37,815 nt of DNA. It comes from Gammaproteobacteria bacterium (lineage in GTDB: Bacteria; Pseudomonadota; Gammaproteobacteria; Steroidobacterales; Steroidobacteraceae). The translations under genes were made by a program, and so were the position numbers. Shown here in pieces: positions 26,970 to 37,815 of the stretch. The stretch is taken from NCBI GenBank assembly GCA_012026925.1, contig VEPJ01000001.1:1-37815 (forward strand), in the 5' to 3' direction. Below the pieces are notes generated by a model. That model had not been told where the DNA came from. It made no database searches and was given only the letters and a program-made list of their open reading frames with translations. Every line of letters begins with the position of its first letter. Positions within the stretch are counted from its first letter, which is position 1.

Positions 26970-28940
26970 GTGGACTGGCTGCGGTCGCGCGGGCTCGAGG
27001 GCAATCAGCGCCTCGCCCAGCAACTCACAGTGGACGCGGGCTGGGAGCGGGCCGTCGAGACCGTGCTCGGCTCCTACCTCGAAGCGGTCTGTGTCGACTC
27101 GATCGACGACGTGGCGGGCATGCTCGAGAGCCTTGCGTCCGGCACGGTGACGTTCTTCGCGGGCAGCCAGGGACCGGCAGGCAGCGGCTACGACTCGCAG
27201 TCACTGCGTTCGCGCGTGCAGGGACCGGGCGGCCTCGATGCGCTCTTCGAGGGCATCATCGCCACGGACTCGCTGTCGGACGCGCTCGCGGTGCGCCGCA
27301 AGCTTCGCCCGGGCCAGTCGGTGATCACCCGGCAGGGCATCTGGATCGGCCCGGACTGGTTGCGCGTCAGCCGCGACCGCGACGCGCACGAGGGCGTGAT
27401 CGAGCGTGAGCACGACCTGCGCCGGCAGCGCGCCGCGCTCGAGCGCCTGCAGCGCCGGCACGTCGAGCTCGAGACACAGCTCGAATCGCAGCGGTCCGGC
27501 GTGCGCGACATCGAGGACCGCCTCGCAAGCGCCCAGGCCCAGCTGTCGCAGACGGGCGCCGCGCACATGGCACTTCGTTCGCAGCTCGACGGCCTGCGCG
27601 CGCGGGCCGAGCAGCGCAGCGCGCGGATGCAGCAGCTCGCCGCCGAGCTCGCCGAACTGGAGAACTCGCTCGAAGTCGCCAACGCGGGCAATCGCTCGGC
27701 GCGGGCGCGGCTGGAGGAGGCCGTCGAGGCCATGGCCGAGCTCGAGGAGCGGCGCAAGACACTCGAGGCGCGGCGCGAAGATCTGCGCCAGCAACTCGCC
27801 GAAGCGCGCGGGCGCGCCGAGGAGCATCGCAATTCGGCACGCGAGGTGGCGATCCGCGTCGAGTCGCGACGTACGAGCCACGAGTCCCTGCTGGCGGGCA
27901 TCGCGCGTCTCGACGGGCAGATCGGGCAGTTCTCAGCGCGACGCACCGATCTCGAGAGCCAGCTCCAGGCCGGCGAGGCCGCCGAGACCGAGCTCAGGCA
28001 GTCGCTCGAGACGGCGCTGCAGAAACGCGTCGCCGTCGAGGAAGAGCTCGCGGCTGCGCGCCGGGCGATGGAAGCCGTGGATGCCAACCTGCGCCAGCTC
28101 GAGGAGCAGCGCATGGGCACCGAGGCTGCCGTGCAGGAGGCCCGCGACCTGCTCGAGAACGTCAAGTTCTCCGTCCAGGAGCTGCGCGTGCGGCGCGAGT
28201 CGCTGCTCGAGCAGTTCGCTTCGACGCGGCTGCAGCTGCAGGACGTCGTGGCAGCCCTCGTGCCGGAAGCCAACGTGACCGAGTGGGAGACGCGGCTCGC
28301 GGAGACCACCGAGAAGATCGAGCGCCTCGGCCAGGTCAACCTCGCGGCCATCGACGAGTTCAAGGAACAGTCGGAGCGCAAGGAGTACCTCGATCGCCAG
28401 TTCGCCGACCTGAACGACGCGCTCGCGACCCTCGAGGACGCCATGCGCCGGATCGATCGCGAGACGCGCAGCAGGTTCCAGGACACCTTCGACCGGATCA
28501 ATGCCGGGCTGAAGGAGAAGTTCCCGCGGCTCTTCGGCGGCGGCCACGCGTACCTCGAACTCGTGGGCGAGGACGTGCTCGAATCGGGCGTGGCGATCAT
28601 GGCGCGTCCGCCCGGCAAGCGGAACAGCTCGATCAGCCAGCTCTCCGGCGGCGAGAAGGCGCTCACGGCCGTGGCGCTCGTGTTCTCGATCTTCGAGCTG
28701 AACCCGGCGCCGTTCTGCCTGCTCGACGAGGTGGACGCTCCGCTCGACGAGAACAACGTCGGCCGCTTCTGCGACATCGTGCGCGAGATGTCGAACCGCG
28801 TGCAGTTCGTGTTCGTCACCCACAACAAGTCGACCATGGAACTCGCGAACCAGCTGCTGGGGGTCACGATGCACGAGCCCGGCGTGTCCCGCCTCGTGGC
28901 GGTGGACGTCGAGGAAGCGGTGCGCATGGCGGCAGGCTGA
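26970..28940 (+). pseudogene. smc: Smc chromosome partition protein, C-terminal part
   Basis: This part continues smc in the same frame after the TAG. Codons 26868-26969 are still Smc-like ('SLEALQRAALGQGQGKVVDWL'), and the first usable start is the GTG at 26970, giving 656 residues. It holds the hinge domain ('GWERAVETVLGSYLEAVCVDS', 'GIIATDSLSDALAVRRKL'), the returning coiled coil, the ABC signature LSGGEKA (codons 1057-1063 of the joined frame) and Walker B 'FCLLDEVDAPLD' (about 1081-1092). No ribosome binding site is evident before the GTG. If both halves were made they could in principle assemble, but I consider this unlikely. zipA starts 9 bp after its stop. Confidence 0.88.
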
Positions 28941-28949
28941 CGAGGGACG

Positions 28950-31863
<2,914 letters not shown>

Positions 31864-31876
31864 ACGAGACGGCCAC

Positions 31877-32800
31877 GTGCTCCGCTACGCGCTGAGGAGA
31901 CTGGCTGGCATCGTCCCGACGCTGTTCGCGATCGTGACGGCCGCGTTCTTCCTCATGCGCCTCGCGCCGGGCGGCCCGTTCGACGAGGAGCAGACGATTC
32001 CACCGGAGATTGCGGCGAACCTGCAGGCCGCCTACGGGCTCGACCAGCCCGTGATCGTGCAATACGGCCACTACCTCGGCGGCCTGCTGCACGGCGACCT
32101 GGGACCGTCGTTCCGCATGAAGGATTTCGGCGTCGCCGAGCTCATCGGGCGCGGCCTGCCGGTGACGCTGAGCGTCGGTGTGGCCGCGCGCGTGCTCGCG
32201 CTCACGCTCGGCATCCCCCTCGGACTCGTTGCAGCGCGCAGGCACAACCGCTGGGTGGACCACGCGGTGATGGCGACCGCGCTCGTGGGAATCGCGGTGC
32301 CGAATTTCGTCGTGGCCCCGGTGCTCGCACTCGTCTTCGGCATCCGGCTCAACTGGCTGCCCGTCGCGGGCTGGGAACCCGGCCGGCCCGAGTTCGTCCT
32401 GCTGCCCGCGATCACGCTCGCCCTGCCTTTCATTGCTTACATCGCGCGGCTCACGCGGGGCAGCCTGCTCGAGGTACTGCAGGCGCCGTACATCCGCACG
32501 GCCCGAGCCAAGGGGCTCGCCAGCAGCACGATATTGCGGCGGCACGCGCTCAAGCCGACCCTGCTGCCGGTGGTGAGCTTTCTCGGGCCGGCGACGGCGG
32601 CCCTGCTGACCGGTTCGCTCGTCGTCGAGCAGGTCTTCGGGCTGCCGGGCGTCGGCCGCTACTTCGTGCAGGGCGCGATCAATCGCGACTACACGCTCGT
32701 CATGGGCATGGTGGTCTTCTACGCAGCACTGATCCTCTTGCTCAACCTCGCCGTGGACCTGCTCTACGGCTGGCTCGACCCGAGGATCCGCCATGAGTGA
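31877..32800 (+). CDS. Peptide-type ABC transporter permease (OppB/DppB family)
   Basis: This is an inner-membrane permease subunit of an oligopeptide/dipeptide/nickel-type ABC importer. The product is 307 residues (E. coli OppB is 306). 'MLRYALRRLAGIVPTLFAIVTAAFFLMRLAPGGPF' is the classic first helix of this family. About six membrane segments are visible, with the ATPase-coupling loop 'YIRTARAKGLASSTILRRHALK' (EAA-type motif) near residue 210. It starts with GTG at 31877 after a weak ribosome binding site, 13 bp after ligA, so cotranscription with smc-zipA-ligA is possible. The stop overlaps the next gene by 8 bp. The transported substrate is unknown. Confidence 0.92.
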   Translation: MLRYALRRLAGIVPTLFAIVTAAFFLMRLAPGGPFDEEQTIPPEIAANLQAAYGLDQPVIVQYGHYLGGLLHGDLGPSFRMKDFGVAELIGRGLPVTLSVGVAARVLALTLGIPLGLVAARRHNRWVDHAVMATALVGIAVPNFVVAPVLALVFGIRLNWLPVAGWEPGRPEFVLLPAITLALPFIAYIARLTRGSLLEVLQAPYIRTARAKGLASSTILRRHALKPTLLPVVSFLGPATAALLTGSLVVEQVFGLPGVGRYFVQGAINRDYTLVMGMVVFYAALILLLNLAVDLLYGWLDPRIRHE

Positions 32801-33656
32801 GCGCCGGCGCGGCCTCTGGGCGGACGCTTGGCGCCGGCTGCGTCGCAACCGCGCCGCGATCGCTGCGGCCGTGCTGCTTACGGCCATCGTGCTCGTCTCG
32901 CTGGTCGGCCCGGCGCTGAGTCCGTACAGCATCGACCACGTGGACTGGACGCTGGGTTCGCTCTCTTCCCCGCCGTCGCTCGCCAACGGGCACTGGTTCG
33001 GCACGGACAGCAACGGCCGCGACCTGTTCGTACGCGTCTGGTCCGGAACCCGGGTCTCGCTGCTCGTCGCGCTGCTCGCGACGGCCGTGAGCCTCGTGAT
33101 CGGCGTCGCGTGGGGCGCGACGGCCGGCTACCTCGGCGGACGCACGGACGACTGGATGATGCGGTTCGTGGACGTCCTCTACGCGCTGCCGTACATGTTC
33201 TTCGTCATCATCCTCACCGTCGTCTTCGGCCGCAGCCTGTTCCTGATCTTCCTCGCCATCGGCGCCGTCGGCTGGCTCACCATGGCGCGCATCGTGCGCG
33301 GCCAGGCGCTGGCGCTTCGAAACCAGCCATTCGTCGATGCGGCCATCACTCTCGGCCTGCCCGCGCACCGCATCATCGCGCGCCACATCATCCCGAACGT
33401 CGCCGGCACGGTGATCGTCTACGCGACGCTCACCGTGCCACAGGTGATCCTCTTCGAGAGCTTCCTGAGCTTTCTCGGGCTCGGCGTCCAGGAGCCGCTC
33501 ACGAGTCTCGGCCGCCTGGTGGCCGAGGGTGCCGTCGAGATGGAGAGCGCACCCTGGCAATTGCTCGTGCCGTCCGCGCTGCTCGCCGCGCTGCTCTTGT
33601 GCCTTAATTTCCTGGGCGACGGGCTGCGCGACGCGCGCGATCCGAGGCAACGCTGA
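32793..33656 (+). CDS. Peptide-type ABC transporter permease (OppC/DppC family)
   Basis: This is the second permease subunit, 287 residues. The N-terminal cytoplasmic part '[22 protein letters not shown]' leads into the first helix. '[24 protein letters not shown]' is the hallmark of OppC/DppC proteins. The coupling loop '[23 protein letters not shown]' and '[25 protein letters not shown]' are also family signatures. It overlaps the previous permease gene by 8 bp and is followed one base later by the first ATPase gene, so the four genes form one unit. Confidence 0.93.
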   Translation: MSERRRGLWADAWRRLRRNRAAIAAAVLLTAIVLVSLVGPALSPYSIDHVDWTLGSLSSPPSLANGHWFGTDSNGRDLFVRVWSGTRVSLLVALLATAVSLVIGVAWGATAGYLGGRTDDWMMRFVDVLYALPYMFFVIILTVVFGRSLFLIFLAIGAVGWLTMARIVRGQALALRNQPFVDAAITLGLPAHRIIARHIIPNVAGTVIVYATLTVPQVILFESFLSFLGLGVQEPLTSLGRLVAEGAVEMESAPWQLLVPSALLAALLLCLNFLGDGLRDARDPRQR

Positions 33657-33657
33657 G

Positions 33658-34641
33658 ATGGGCGACTCGCCACTGCTCGCCATCCGCGACCTGACCGTGG
33701 ACTTCGACACCCCGGACGGCCGGGTCCGGGCCGTCGGCGGCGTGTCGCTCGAGGTAAGGCCCGGGGAGTGCCTGGCGGTGGTCGGGGAGTCCGGCTCGGG
33801 CAAGACGCAACTGTTCCTGGCCTGCCTCGGGCTGCTCGCCGGGAACGGACGAGCCGCCGGCTCTGCGCGTGTGCTCGGTCAGGAACTGATCGGCCGCACC
33901 GAGGCCGAACTCAACGAGGTCCGGGGCAGCCGGATCGCGATGGTATTCCAGGACCCGATGAACGCGCTCACGCCGCACCTGCGCGTCGGGCGCCAGCTCA
34001 CCGAGCACCTGACCGATCGCGGCCTGATGGATGAACCCCGGGCGCGGCAGCAGGCGATCGAGGCCCTGCGCGCCGTCGGCATGCCGGATCCGGAGACCCG
34101 GCTCGACCAGTACCCGCACGAACTGTCCGGTGGTCAGCGCCAGCGCGTCGTCATTGCGATGGCGCTGATTGCGGAGCCCGCGTTACTGGTCGCGGACGAG
34201 CCGACCACGGCGCTCGACGTCACCGTGCAGGCGCAGGTGCTCGGGGTCCTGCGGCAATCGCGCGAGCGAGGACTCGCGATCGTCATGATCACCCACGACC
34301 TCGGCGTCGTGGCCGGAATCGCCGATCGCGTCGCCGTCATGTACGCGGGCCGCGTCGTCGAGACGGCCCCGGTTGACGCGCTCTTCTCGACGCCCGCACA
34401 CCCTTACACCGCGGCGCTTCTCGCCTCCGTACCACGCCTGTCGGGTGCCCAGCCCGAGCGGCTGGCGAGCATCGAAGGGCAGCCGCCGCGCCCTCACGAT
34501 AGCCTGGCTGGCTGCCACTTCGCGCCGCGTTGTCCCGCAGCTCGCGACCTGTGCCGGACGACGGCGCCATCGTTGGTCGAGAGCGGTCCACGAAGCGTCG
34601 CCTGCCACGCTCCGCTGCCGCGCGGCTGGGGTGGCGCGTGA
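33658..34641 (+). CDS. Peptide-type ABC transporter ATPase (OppD/DppD family)
   Basis: This is the first ATP-binding subunit, 327 residues. Walker A GESGSGKT is at 43-50, the Q-loop '[17 protein letters not shown]' near 96-111, the signature LSGGQRQR at 156-163, Walker B '[16 protein letters not shown]' at 175-190 and the switch 'MITHDLGVV'. The C-terminal oligopeptide-transporter extension with a cysteine-containing '[11 protein letters not shown]' is present, as in OppD, where such cysteines bind an iron-sulphur cluster in some members. The ATG at 33658 lies one base after the permease stop. Its stop overlaps the next GTG start (GTGA). Confidence 0.93.
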   Translation: MGDSPLLAIRDLTVDFDTPDGRVRAVGGVSLEVRPGECLAVVGESGSGKTQLFLACLGLLAGNGRAAGSARVLGQELIGRTEAELNEVRGSRIAMVFQDPMNALTPHLRVGRQLTEHLTDRGLMDEPRARQQAIEALRAVGMPDPETRLDQYPHELSGGQRQRVVIAMALIAEPALLVADEPTTALDVTVQAQVLGVLRQSRERGLAIVMITHDLGVVAGIADRVAVMYAGRVVETAPVDALFSTPAHPYTAALLASVPRLSGAQPERLASIEGQPPRPHDSLAGCHFAPRCPAARDLCRTTAPSLVESGPRSVACHAPLPRGWGGA

Positions 34642-35690
34642 GCAGCCTGCTCGAAGTGCAGGGGCTCGACGTCGAATACCGTGTCGCCAGCGGCTGGCTG
34701 ACCGGGCGCGGCCGCAGACTGCGCGCGTTATGCGGCGTCGACTTCGAGATCCAGGAAGCGTCCTCGGTCGGGGTGGTCGGCGAATCAGGCTGCGGCAAGT
34801 CGACGCTGGCGCGGGCCATCCTCGCCCTCGTCGCGCCCAGCGCCGGTGAGATACGCTGGCGTGGCTGGAGCATCGATCGGTCCGATGCGTCGCGCATGCG
34901 CGAAATGCGTCGCGAACTCCAGGTCGTCTTCCAGGACCCTTTCGGCAGTCTCGATCCGCGCATGACCGTCGGCGACAGCATCGCCGAAGCCGTCGCCGCT
35001 CTCGAGCGGGAACGGGACGGAGCCGTCGTCCGCAAACGCGTGGCGGCGGCACTCTCGGAGGTCGGTCTCGACCCCGCGCTCGCTGGGCGCTATCCGCATG
35101 AGTTGAGCGGCGGCCAGTGCCAGCGAGTCGCGATCGCTCGCGCGACCGTGGTCAGGCCGCGGCTCCTGATCTGCGACGAAGCCGTGAGCGCACTCGACGT
35201 CTCGGTGCAGGCGCAGATCGTCAACCTGCTGCACGACCTCTGCCGCAGGCACCGCATGGGGCTGATGTTCATCAGCCACAACCTCGCCGTCGTGCGTCAC
35301 CTGTGCGAGGAAGTGGTCGTCCTGTATCTCGGCCGGGTCGTGGAGCGTGCGCCGCGCGAGGCGCTGTTCGCGTCGCCGCGCCACCCCTACACCCAGGCGC
35401 TGCTCGCTGCGGTGCCCGAACCCGATCCGGGCGCGGCACGGAACGCGCGCGTCGTCGCGGCCATCGACGACGTTTCCGACGCCACGGCGGCAGCGTCCGG
35501 CTGCGCGTTCGCGCCCCGCTGCAGCCTTGCGACCGATCGATGCCGGAGCGAATCGCCGCCGCTCGAGTCGGCGGGCGAGGGCCGGTGGGTCGCCTGTCAC
35601 CGCTGGCTCGAGTCGCCGGGTGGCGACTCGATCAGCTCCATCAATTCGCCGCTCGGACCGCGCATCACGCCGACGCGGCGTCCGGAATAG
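34638..35690 (+). CDS. Peptide-type ABC transporter ATPase (OppF/DppF family)
   Basis: This is the second ATP-binding subunit, 350 residues from the GTG at 34638. Walker A GESGCGKS is at 48-55. The Q-loop '[17 protein letters not shown]', signature LSGGQCQR and Walker B '[17 protein letters not shown]' follow; Cys in the signature also occurs in E. coli OppF. The '[15 protein letters not shown]' extension is present. After 'ACHRWLE' (about residue 325) the last 25 residues lie antisense to the VOC gene and do not resemble a normal OppF end; the original stop may have been lost or shifted. No substrate-binding protein gene follows. Confidence 0.91.
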   Translation: MSSLLEVQGLDVEYRVASGWLTGRGRRLRALCGVDFEIQEASSVGVVGESGCGKSTLARAILALVAPSAGEIRWRGWSIDRSDASRMREMRRELQVVFQDPFGSLDPRMTVGDSIAEAVAALERERDGAVVRKRVAAALSEVGLDPALAGRYPHELSGGQCQRVAIARATVVRPRLLICDEAVSALDVSVQAQIVNLLHDLCRRHRMGLMFISHNLAVVRHLCEEVVVLYLGRVVERAPREALFASPRHPYTQALLAAVPEPDPGAARNARVVAAIDDVSDATAAASGCAFAPRCSLATDRCRSESPPLESAGEGRWVACHRWLESPGGDSISSINSPLGPRITPTRRPE

Positions 35691-36502
35691 GGCAGACCCT
35701 GCAGCACGCGTGGTGCTGCGACGAGTCGGTCCTTCAACGGCTCGAGTGACGGGATGGCGAAACTCACGAGGGCCATGCCCGCGGGCATCTCTCCGGTCGC
35801 GACGGGGGGTGACGAAGCCTCGGCCGGGTACTCGTCCACTTCCACCAGGAAGCGCTCCGGCAGGCGCACGATCGCCAACGGAAATGTCTGCTCCGGCGAA
35901 AGCCCCCACGCCTGCGCGAGCACACCGATGTGCGAAAGCCCTGGATCGGTCACGGACAGGCCGAAAGTGCCGGCATAGAAGTCGAGCGTCTTTCGTATAT
36001 CGTGCACCCCGAGCACGACGATGAACACGCGGTCCACGAAGCTCGTGGCCGAGCCCAGGTTGAACTTCGACTTGCCCGGCGGGATGCGCGTGAAATAGAA
36101 GAGTTCACCCGCCGGCCCGAGCGCCTGCATCGCGACTACCGCCGGATTCACGTCGAGCGGCGCCGGCGGACCGATCACGCGAAAGGGTGAACGCTCGAAC
36201 CGCCGCGACAACTCGTACGGGTCCTCCACGAGGATCTCCGTTGCGTTCCAGCCGAGGGTCTTCAAGGCGGGGCGGGGCGCGGCTTCAGCCTTCACGACCC
36301 GCAGGTACACTGGCTCGCCACTCGCCGGCTTCATCACGATGTAGGAACGGCCGGTCAGCCCCGCGGCGCCCCAGGTCGCCGTGGTTCCCTCGGCCAGCCT
36401 CCCGCGCTCGACCGTCTCGTAGCCGAGTTCGCGCCGATATGCCCGCTCGACCGCCTCGACGTCGGGAACCACCAGTGTCACTGCCACGATCGCACTCAAC
36501 AT
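35597..36502 (-). CDS. VOC-family protein with two glyoxalase-like modules
   Basis: The product is 301 residues with two vicinal-oxygen-chelate modules. The first, about 3-125, opens with 'AIVAVTLVVPDVEAVERAYRREL'; the second, about 150-290, includes 'FVDRVFIVVLGVHDIRKTLDFYAGTFG' and ends in '[15 protein letters not shown]'. VOC proteins include dioxygenases, lyases and resistance proteins; a metal-dependent activity on an organic substrate is likely but the reaction cannot be named. GAGG lies before the ATG at 36502. Its last 94 bp overlap the 3' end of the convergent ABC ATPase gene, and the VOC fold looks complete at that end. Confidence 0.82.
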   Translation of the reverse strand: MLSAIVAVTLVVPDVEAVERAYRRELGYETVERGRLAEGTTATWGAAGLTGRSYIVMKPASGEPVYLRVVKAEAAPRPALKTLGWNATEILVEDPYELSRRFERSPFRVIGPPAPLDVNPAVVAMQALGPAGELFYFTRIPPGKSKFNLGSATSFVDRVFIVVLGVHDIRKTLDFYAGTFGLSVTDPGLSHIGVLAQAWGLSPEQTFPLAIVRLPERFLVEVDEYPAEASSPPVATGEMPAGMALVSFAIPSLEPLKDRLVAAPRVLQGLPYSGRRVGVMRGPSGELMELIESPPGDSSQR

Positions 36503-36606
36503 GCTCCGGTCCTCTGCGGCGGCACGGCAGGCATCTTAGCCCGCGGCACGGCCGGTGCCGCCCGTCCCTCCGTACAAGCAGGGCGCGGCATACGTCTTTA
36601 CCGCGC

Positions 36607-36634
36607 TTGCCCGGCACGGTGCCCCCGGTTTAAT
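36607..36634 (+). promoter_or_regulatory. Candidate promoter for the His-rich membrane protein gene
   Basis: TTGCCC (36607-36612), 16-bp spacer, TTTAAT (36629-36634): 4 of 6 and 5 of 6 matches. It lies in the 169-bp divergent gap between the VOC gene and the + strand gene at 36672. No riboswitch-like structure is apparent in the short leader. Confidence 0.38.
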
Positions 36635-36671
36635 TTCGGCCGGACCTACGGGCGGGGGGACGCCGAGTCTC

Positions 36672-37388
36672 ATGAACGTCGATATCGGGTTGCTGCTCGT
36701 CACGGCCGCGTCCATTGGCTTCATCCACACGCTGCTGGGACCGGACCATTACCTGCCGTTCGTCGCGATGTCGGCGGCCCGCGGCTGGAGCCAGCGGCGC
36801 ACCCTGTGGATCACCGCAATGTGCGGCGTAGCGCACGTAATGGGCTCGGTCGCCATCGGCCTGGTCGGGATCGGCATCGGCGTGTCGCTGCACAAGCTGC
36901 AGTGGCTCGAGAGCTTTCGCGGCGACGTCGCTGCCTGGCTGCTCACCGGTTTCGGACTCGCGTACCTGGCCTGGGGCCTGAAGAAGGCGTGGCGTTCCCG
37001 ACCGCACGCGCACGAGCACGTGCACGCCGACGGCACCCATCACAGGCACCAGCACGGCCACGAAGGCGGGCACCTGCACCCGCACGTGTCCCCGGCCCAG
37101 GCCCGGAGCATCACGCCCTGGGCGCTGTTCGTGATCTTCGTCCTCGGACCGTGCGAGCCGCTCATCCCCCTCGTGATGTACCCGGCGTCGCAGCACAGTT
37201 GGTGGGGGCTGGCGGTGGTCGTGGCGGCGTTTGCCGCCGCGACCGTCGCCACGATGCTCACGGGGGTTTATCTTGCGCAGCGCGGCCTCGAGCACCTGCC
37301 GCTCGATTCGGCCGAGCGCTATTCGCACGCGCTCGCCGGCGCTGCCCTCAGCCTCTGCGGGCTGGGGATCGTGTTCCTGGGACTGTGA
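36672..37388 (+). CDS. Membrane protein with a histidine-rich loop (possible metal transporter)
   Basis: The product is 238 residues with about six membrane segments. Helix 1 holds 'GFIHTLLGPDHYLPFVAM', an H-x5-DH variant of the histidine/aspartate motifs seen in nickel/cobalt transporters and UreH-like proteins. The loop at roughly residues 113-140 is packed with histidines ('HAHEHVHADGTHHRHQHGH'), a typical metal-binding loop. The second half has 'FVLGPCEPLIPLVMYPA', which recalls the GPC motif of the DsbD/UreH/SafE-like superfamily. Export or import of a divalent metal is a reasonable inference but not shown. I chose the ATG at 36672; the longer frame upstream runs through the promoter. 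Confidence 0.75.
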   Translation: MNVDIGLLLVTAASIGFIHTLLGPDHYLPFVAMSAARGWSQRRTLWITAMCGVAHVMGSVAIGLVGIGIGVSLHKLQWLESFRGDVAAWLLTGFGLAYLAWGLKKAWRSRPHAHEHVHADGTHHRHQHGHEGGHLHPHVSPAQARSITPWALFVIFVLGPCEPLIPLVMYPASQHSWWGLAVVVAAFAAATVATMLTGVYLAQRGLEHLPLDSAERYSHALAGAALSLCGLGIVFLGL

Positions 37389-37398
37389 CGGAGGACTG

Positions 37399-37659
37399 AT
37401 GCCCAACCTGATCAAGCACGCCCGCAGCCGGGAGGCGGCGGCGTGGCTCAAGAAGGAAATTTCCGAGCAGAAGGCGCGCTACCGCAGGATCGAGCACGAG
37501 ATGAACGTGACGATCGCGAAGCAGCGCGACAAGTGGATCGACGAGTTCCTGCACCGGATCCAGACGCGCGGCTACCACGTGCACTTCAACATGCAGCGCC
37601 GCATCAAGCCCGATGAAATCCCGAAGCGGCCGAAGCGCAAGTTCAAGGTCGTGTTCTGA
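37399..37659 (+). CDS. Small charged protein of unknown function
   Basis: The 86-residue product is not one I recognise. It has an excellent GGAGG just before the ATG at 37399 and follows the membrane protein gene by 10 bp, so it is very probably translated. It is strongly basic, with a helical, charged first half ('RSREAAAWLKKEISEQKARYRRIEHEM') and a Lys/Arg-rich end ('KPDEIPKRPKRKFKVVF'). There is no signal peptide or membrane segment, so it is probably cytoplasmic. It could bind nucleic acid, but that rests only on charge. Confidence 0.65.
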   Translation: MPNLIKHARSREAAAWLKKEISEQKARYRRIEHEMNVTIAKQRDKWIDEFLHRIQTRGYHVHFNMQRRIKPDEIPKRPKRKFKVVF

Positions 37660-37685
37660 CGCACGCGCTTCAGCAGGAGACGCAG

Positions 37686-37815
37686 ATGGCCCGCCCGCAC
37701 ATCGAACCTTTCGTCGACCGAGAGGTCCCGTTCAAGAAGATGACGCTGCCCGGTTTCCCGAAGGGCATGCACTACAAGATGCTGAGCCTCGACACGGACA
37801 CGGGCGCCTGCTCGA
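37686..37815 (+). CDS. Start of an unidentified gene (runs off the window)
   Basis: The first 43 codons are visible, starting at the ATG at 37686 with AGGAGA at 37675-37680. The visible part ('MARPHIEPFVDREVPFKKM', 'LPGFPKGMHYKMLSLDTDTG') has no signal peptide. The pattern resembles the start of small cupin-like proteins, but there is too little sequence to be sure. It follows the small charged protein gene by 26 bp and may share its operon. Confidence 0.6.
   Translation, partial: MARPHIEPFVDREVPFKKMTLPGFPKGMHYKMLSLDTDTGACS

Overview
The window is a stretch of GC-rich chromosome that reads as a gammaproteobacterium. The evidence is gene order: tolB-pal-cpoB-queE-queC-tRNA-Lys, rimP-nusA-infB-rbfA-truB / rpsO-pnp, dksA-gluQ and smc-zipA-ligA are all gammaproteobacterial neighbourhoods, and NusA carries the long C-terminal extension typical of that class. 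The cysteine-poor, Ala/Lys-extended DksA and the high GC would suit a Xanthomonadales/Nevskiales/Steroidobacterales-like lineage, but that placement is an inference from motifs and not from a search. I see no phage, transposon, CRISPR or other clear mobile DNA.

Layout. 1-3265 (+): the end of tolB, then pal, cpoB, queE and queC, tightly packed, followed by tRNA-Lys(UUU). 3434-6773 (+): a periplasmic two-BON-domain protein and a lipoprotein N-terminal-nucleophile acylase (penicillin/AHL acylase type), each followed by a good intrinsic terminator. 6923-11304 (+): a tyrosine catabolic operon with hppD, hmgA, a fumarylacetoacetase and an aromatic/aspartate aminotransferase. An AT-rich palindrome sits where an operator would be expected. 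11312-12925 (-): a small exported protein of unknown function and an MFS transporter, divergent from a second MFS transporter (12998-14299, +).

14300-22971 (+): a structured leader with two tandem terminators, then the transcription/translation operon rimP-nusA-infB-rbfA-truB, then rpsO from its own promoter, and pnp. The pnp/phaR convergent gap holds a heptamer repeat array and a hairpin. 23091-25283 (-): dksA-gluQ-phaR. 25473-31863 (+): smc-zipA-ligA. smc is broken by one in-frame TAG but is otherwise full length. 31877-35690 (+): an oligopeptide/dipeptide-type ABC transporter (two permeases, two ATPases, no binding protein) directly behind ligA. 35597-36502 (-): a two-module VOC protein whose 3' end overlaps the last ATPase gene. 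36672-37815 (+): a membrane protein with a His-rich loop, a small charged protein, and the start of an unidentified gene.

Most of the window is ordinary housekeeping. The points that deserve a second look are the amber codon in smc, the zinc-finger-less DksA, the rimP attenuator-like leader, the AGCGGTT repeat array, the palindrome before hppD, and the uncharacterised small exported protein. I did not find a convincing new multi-gene system.
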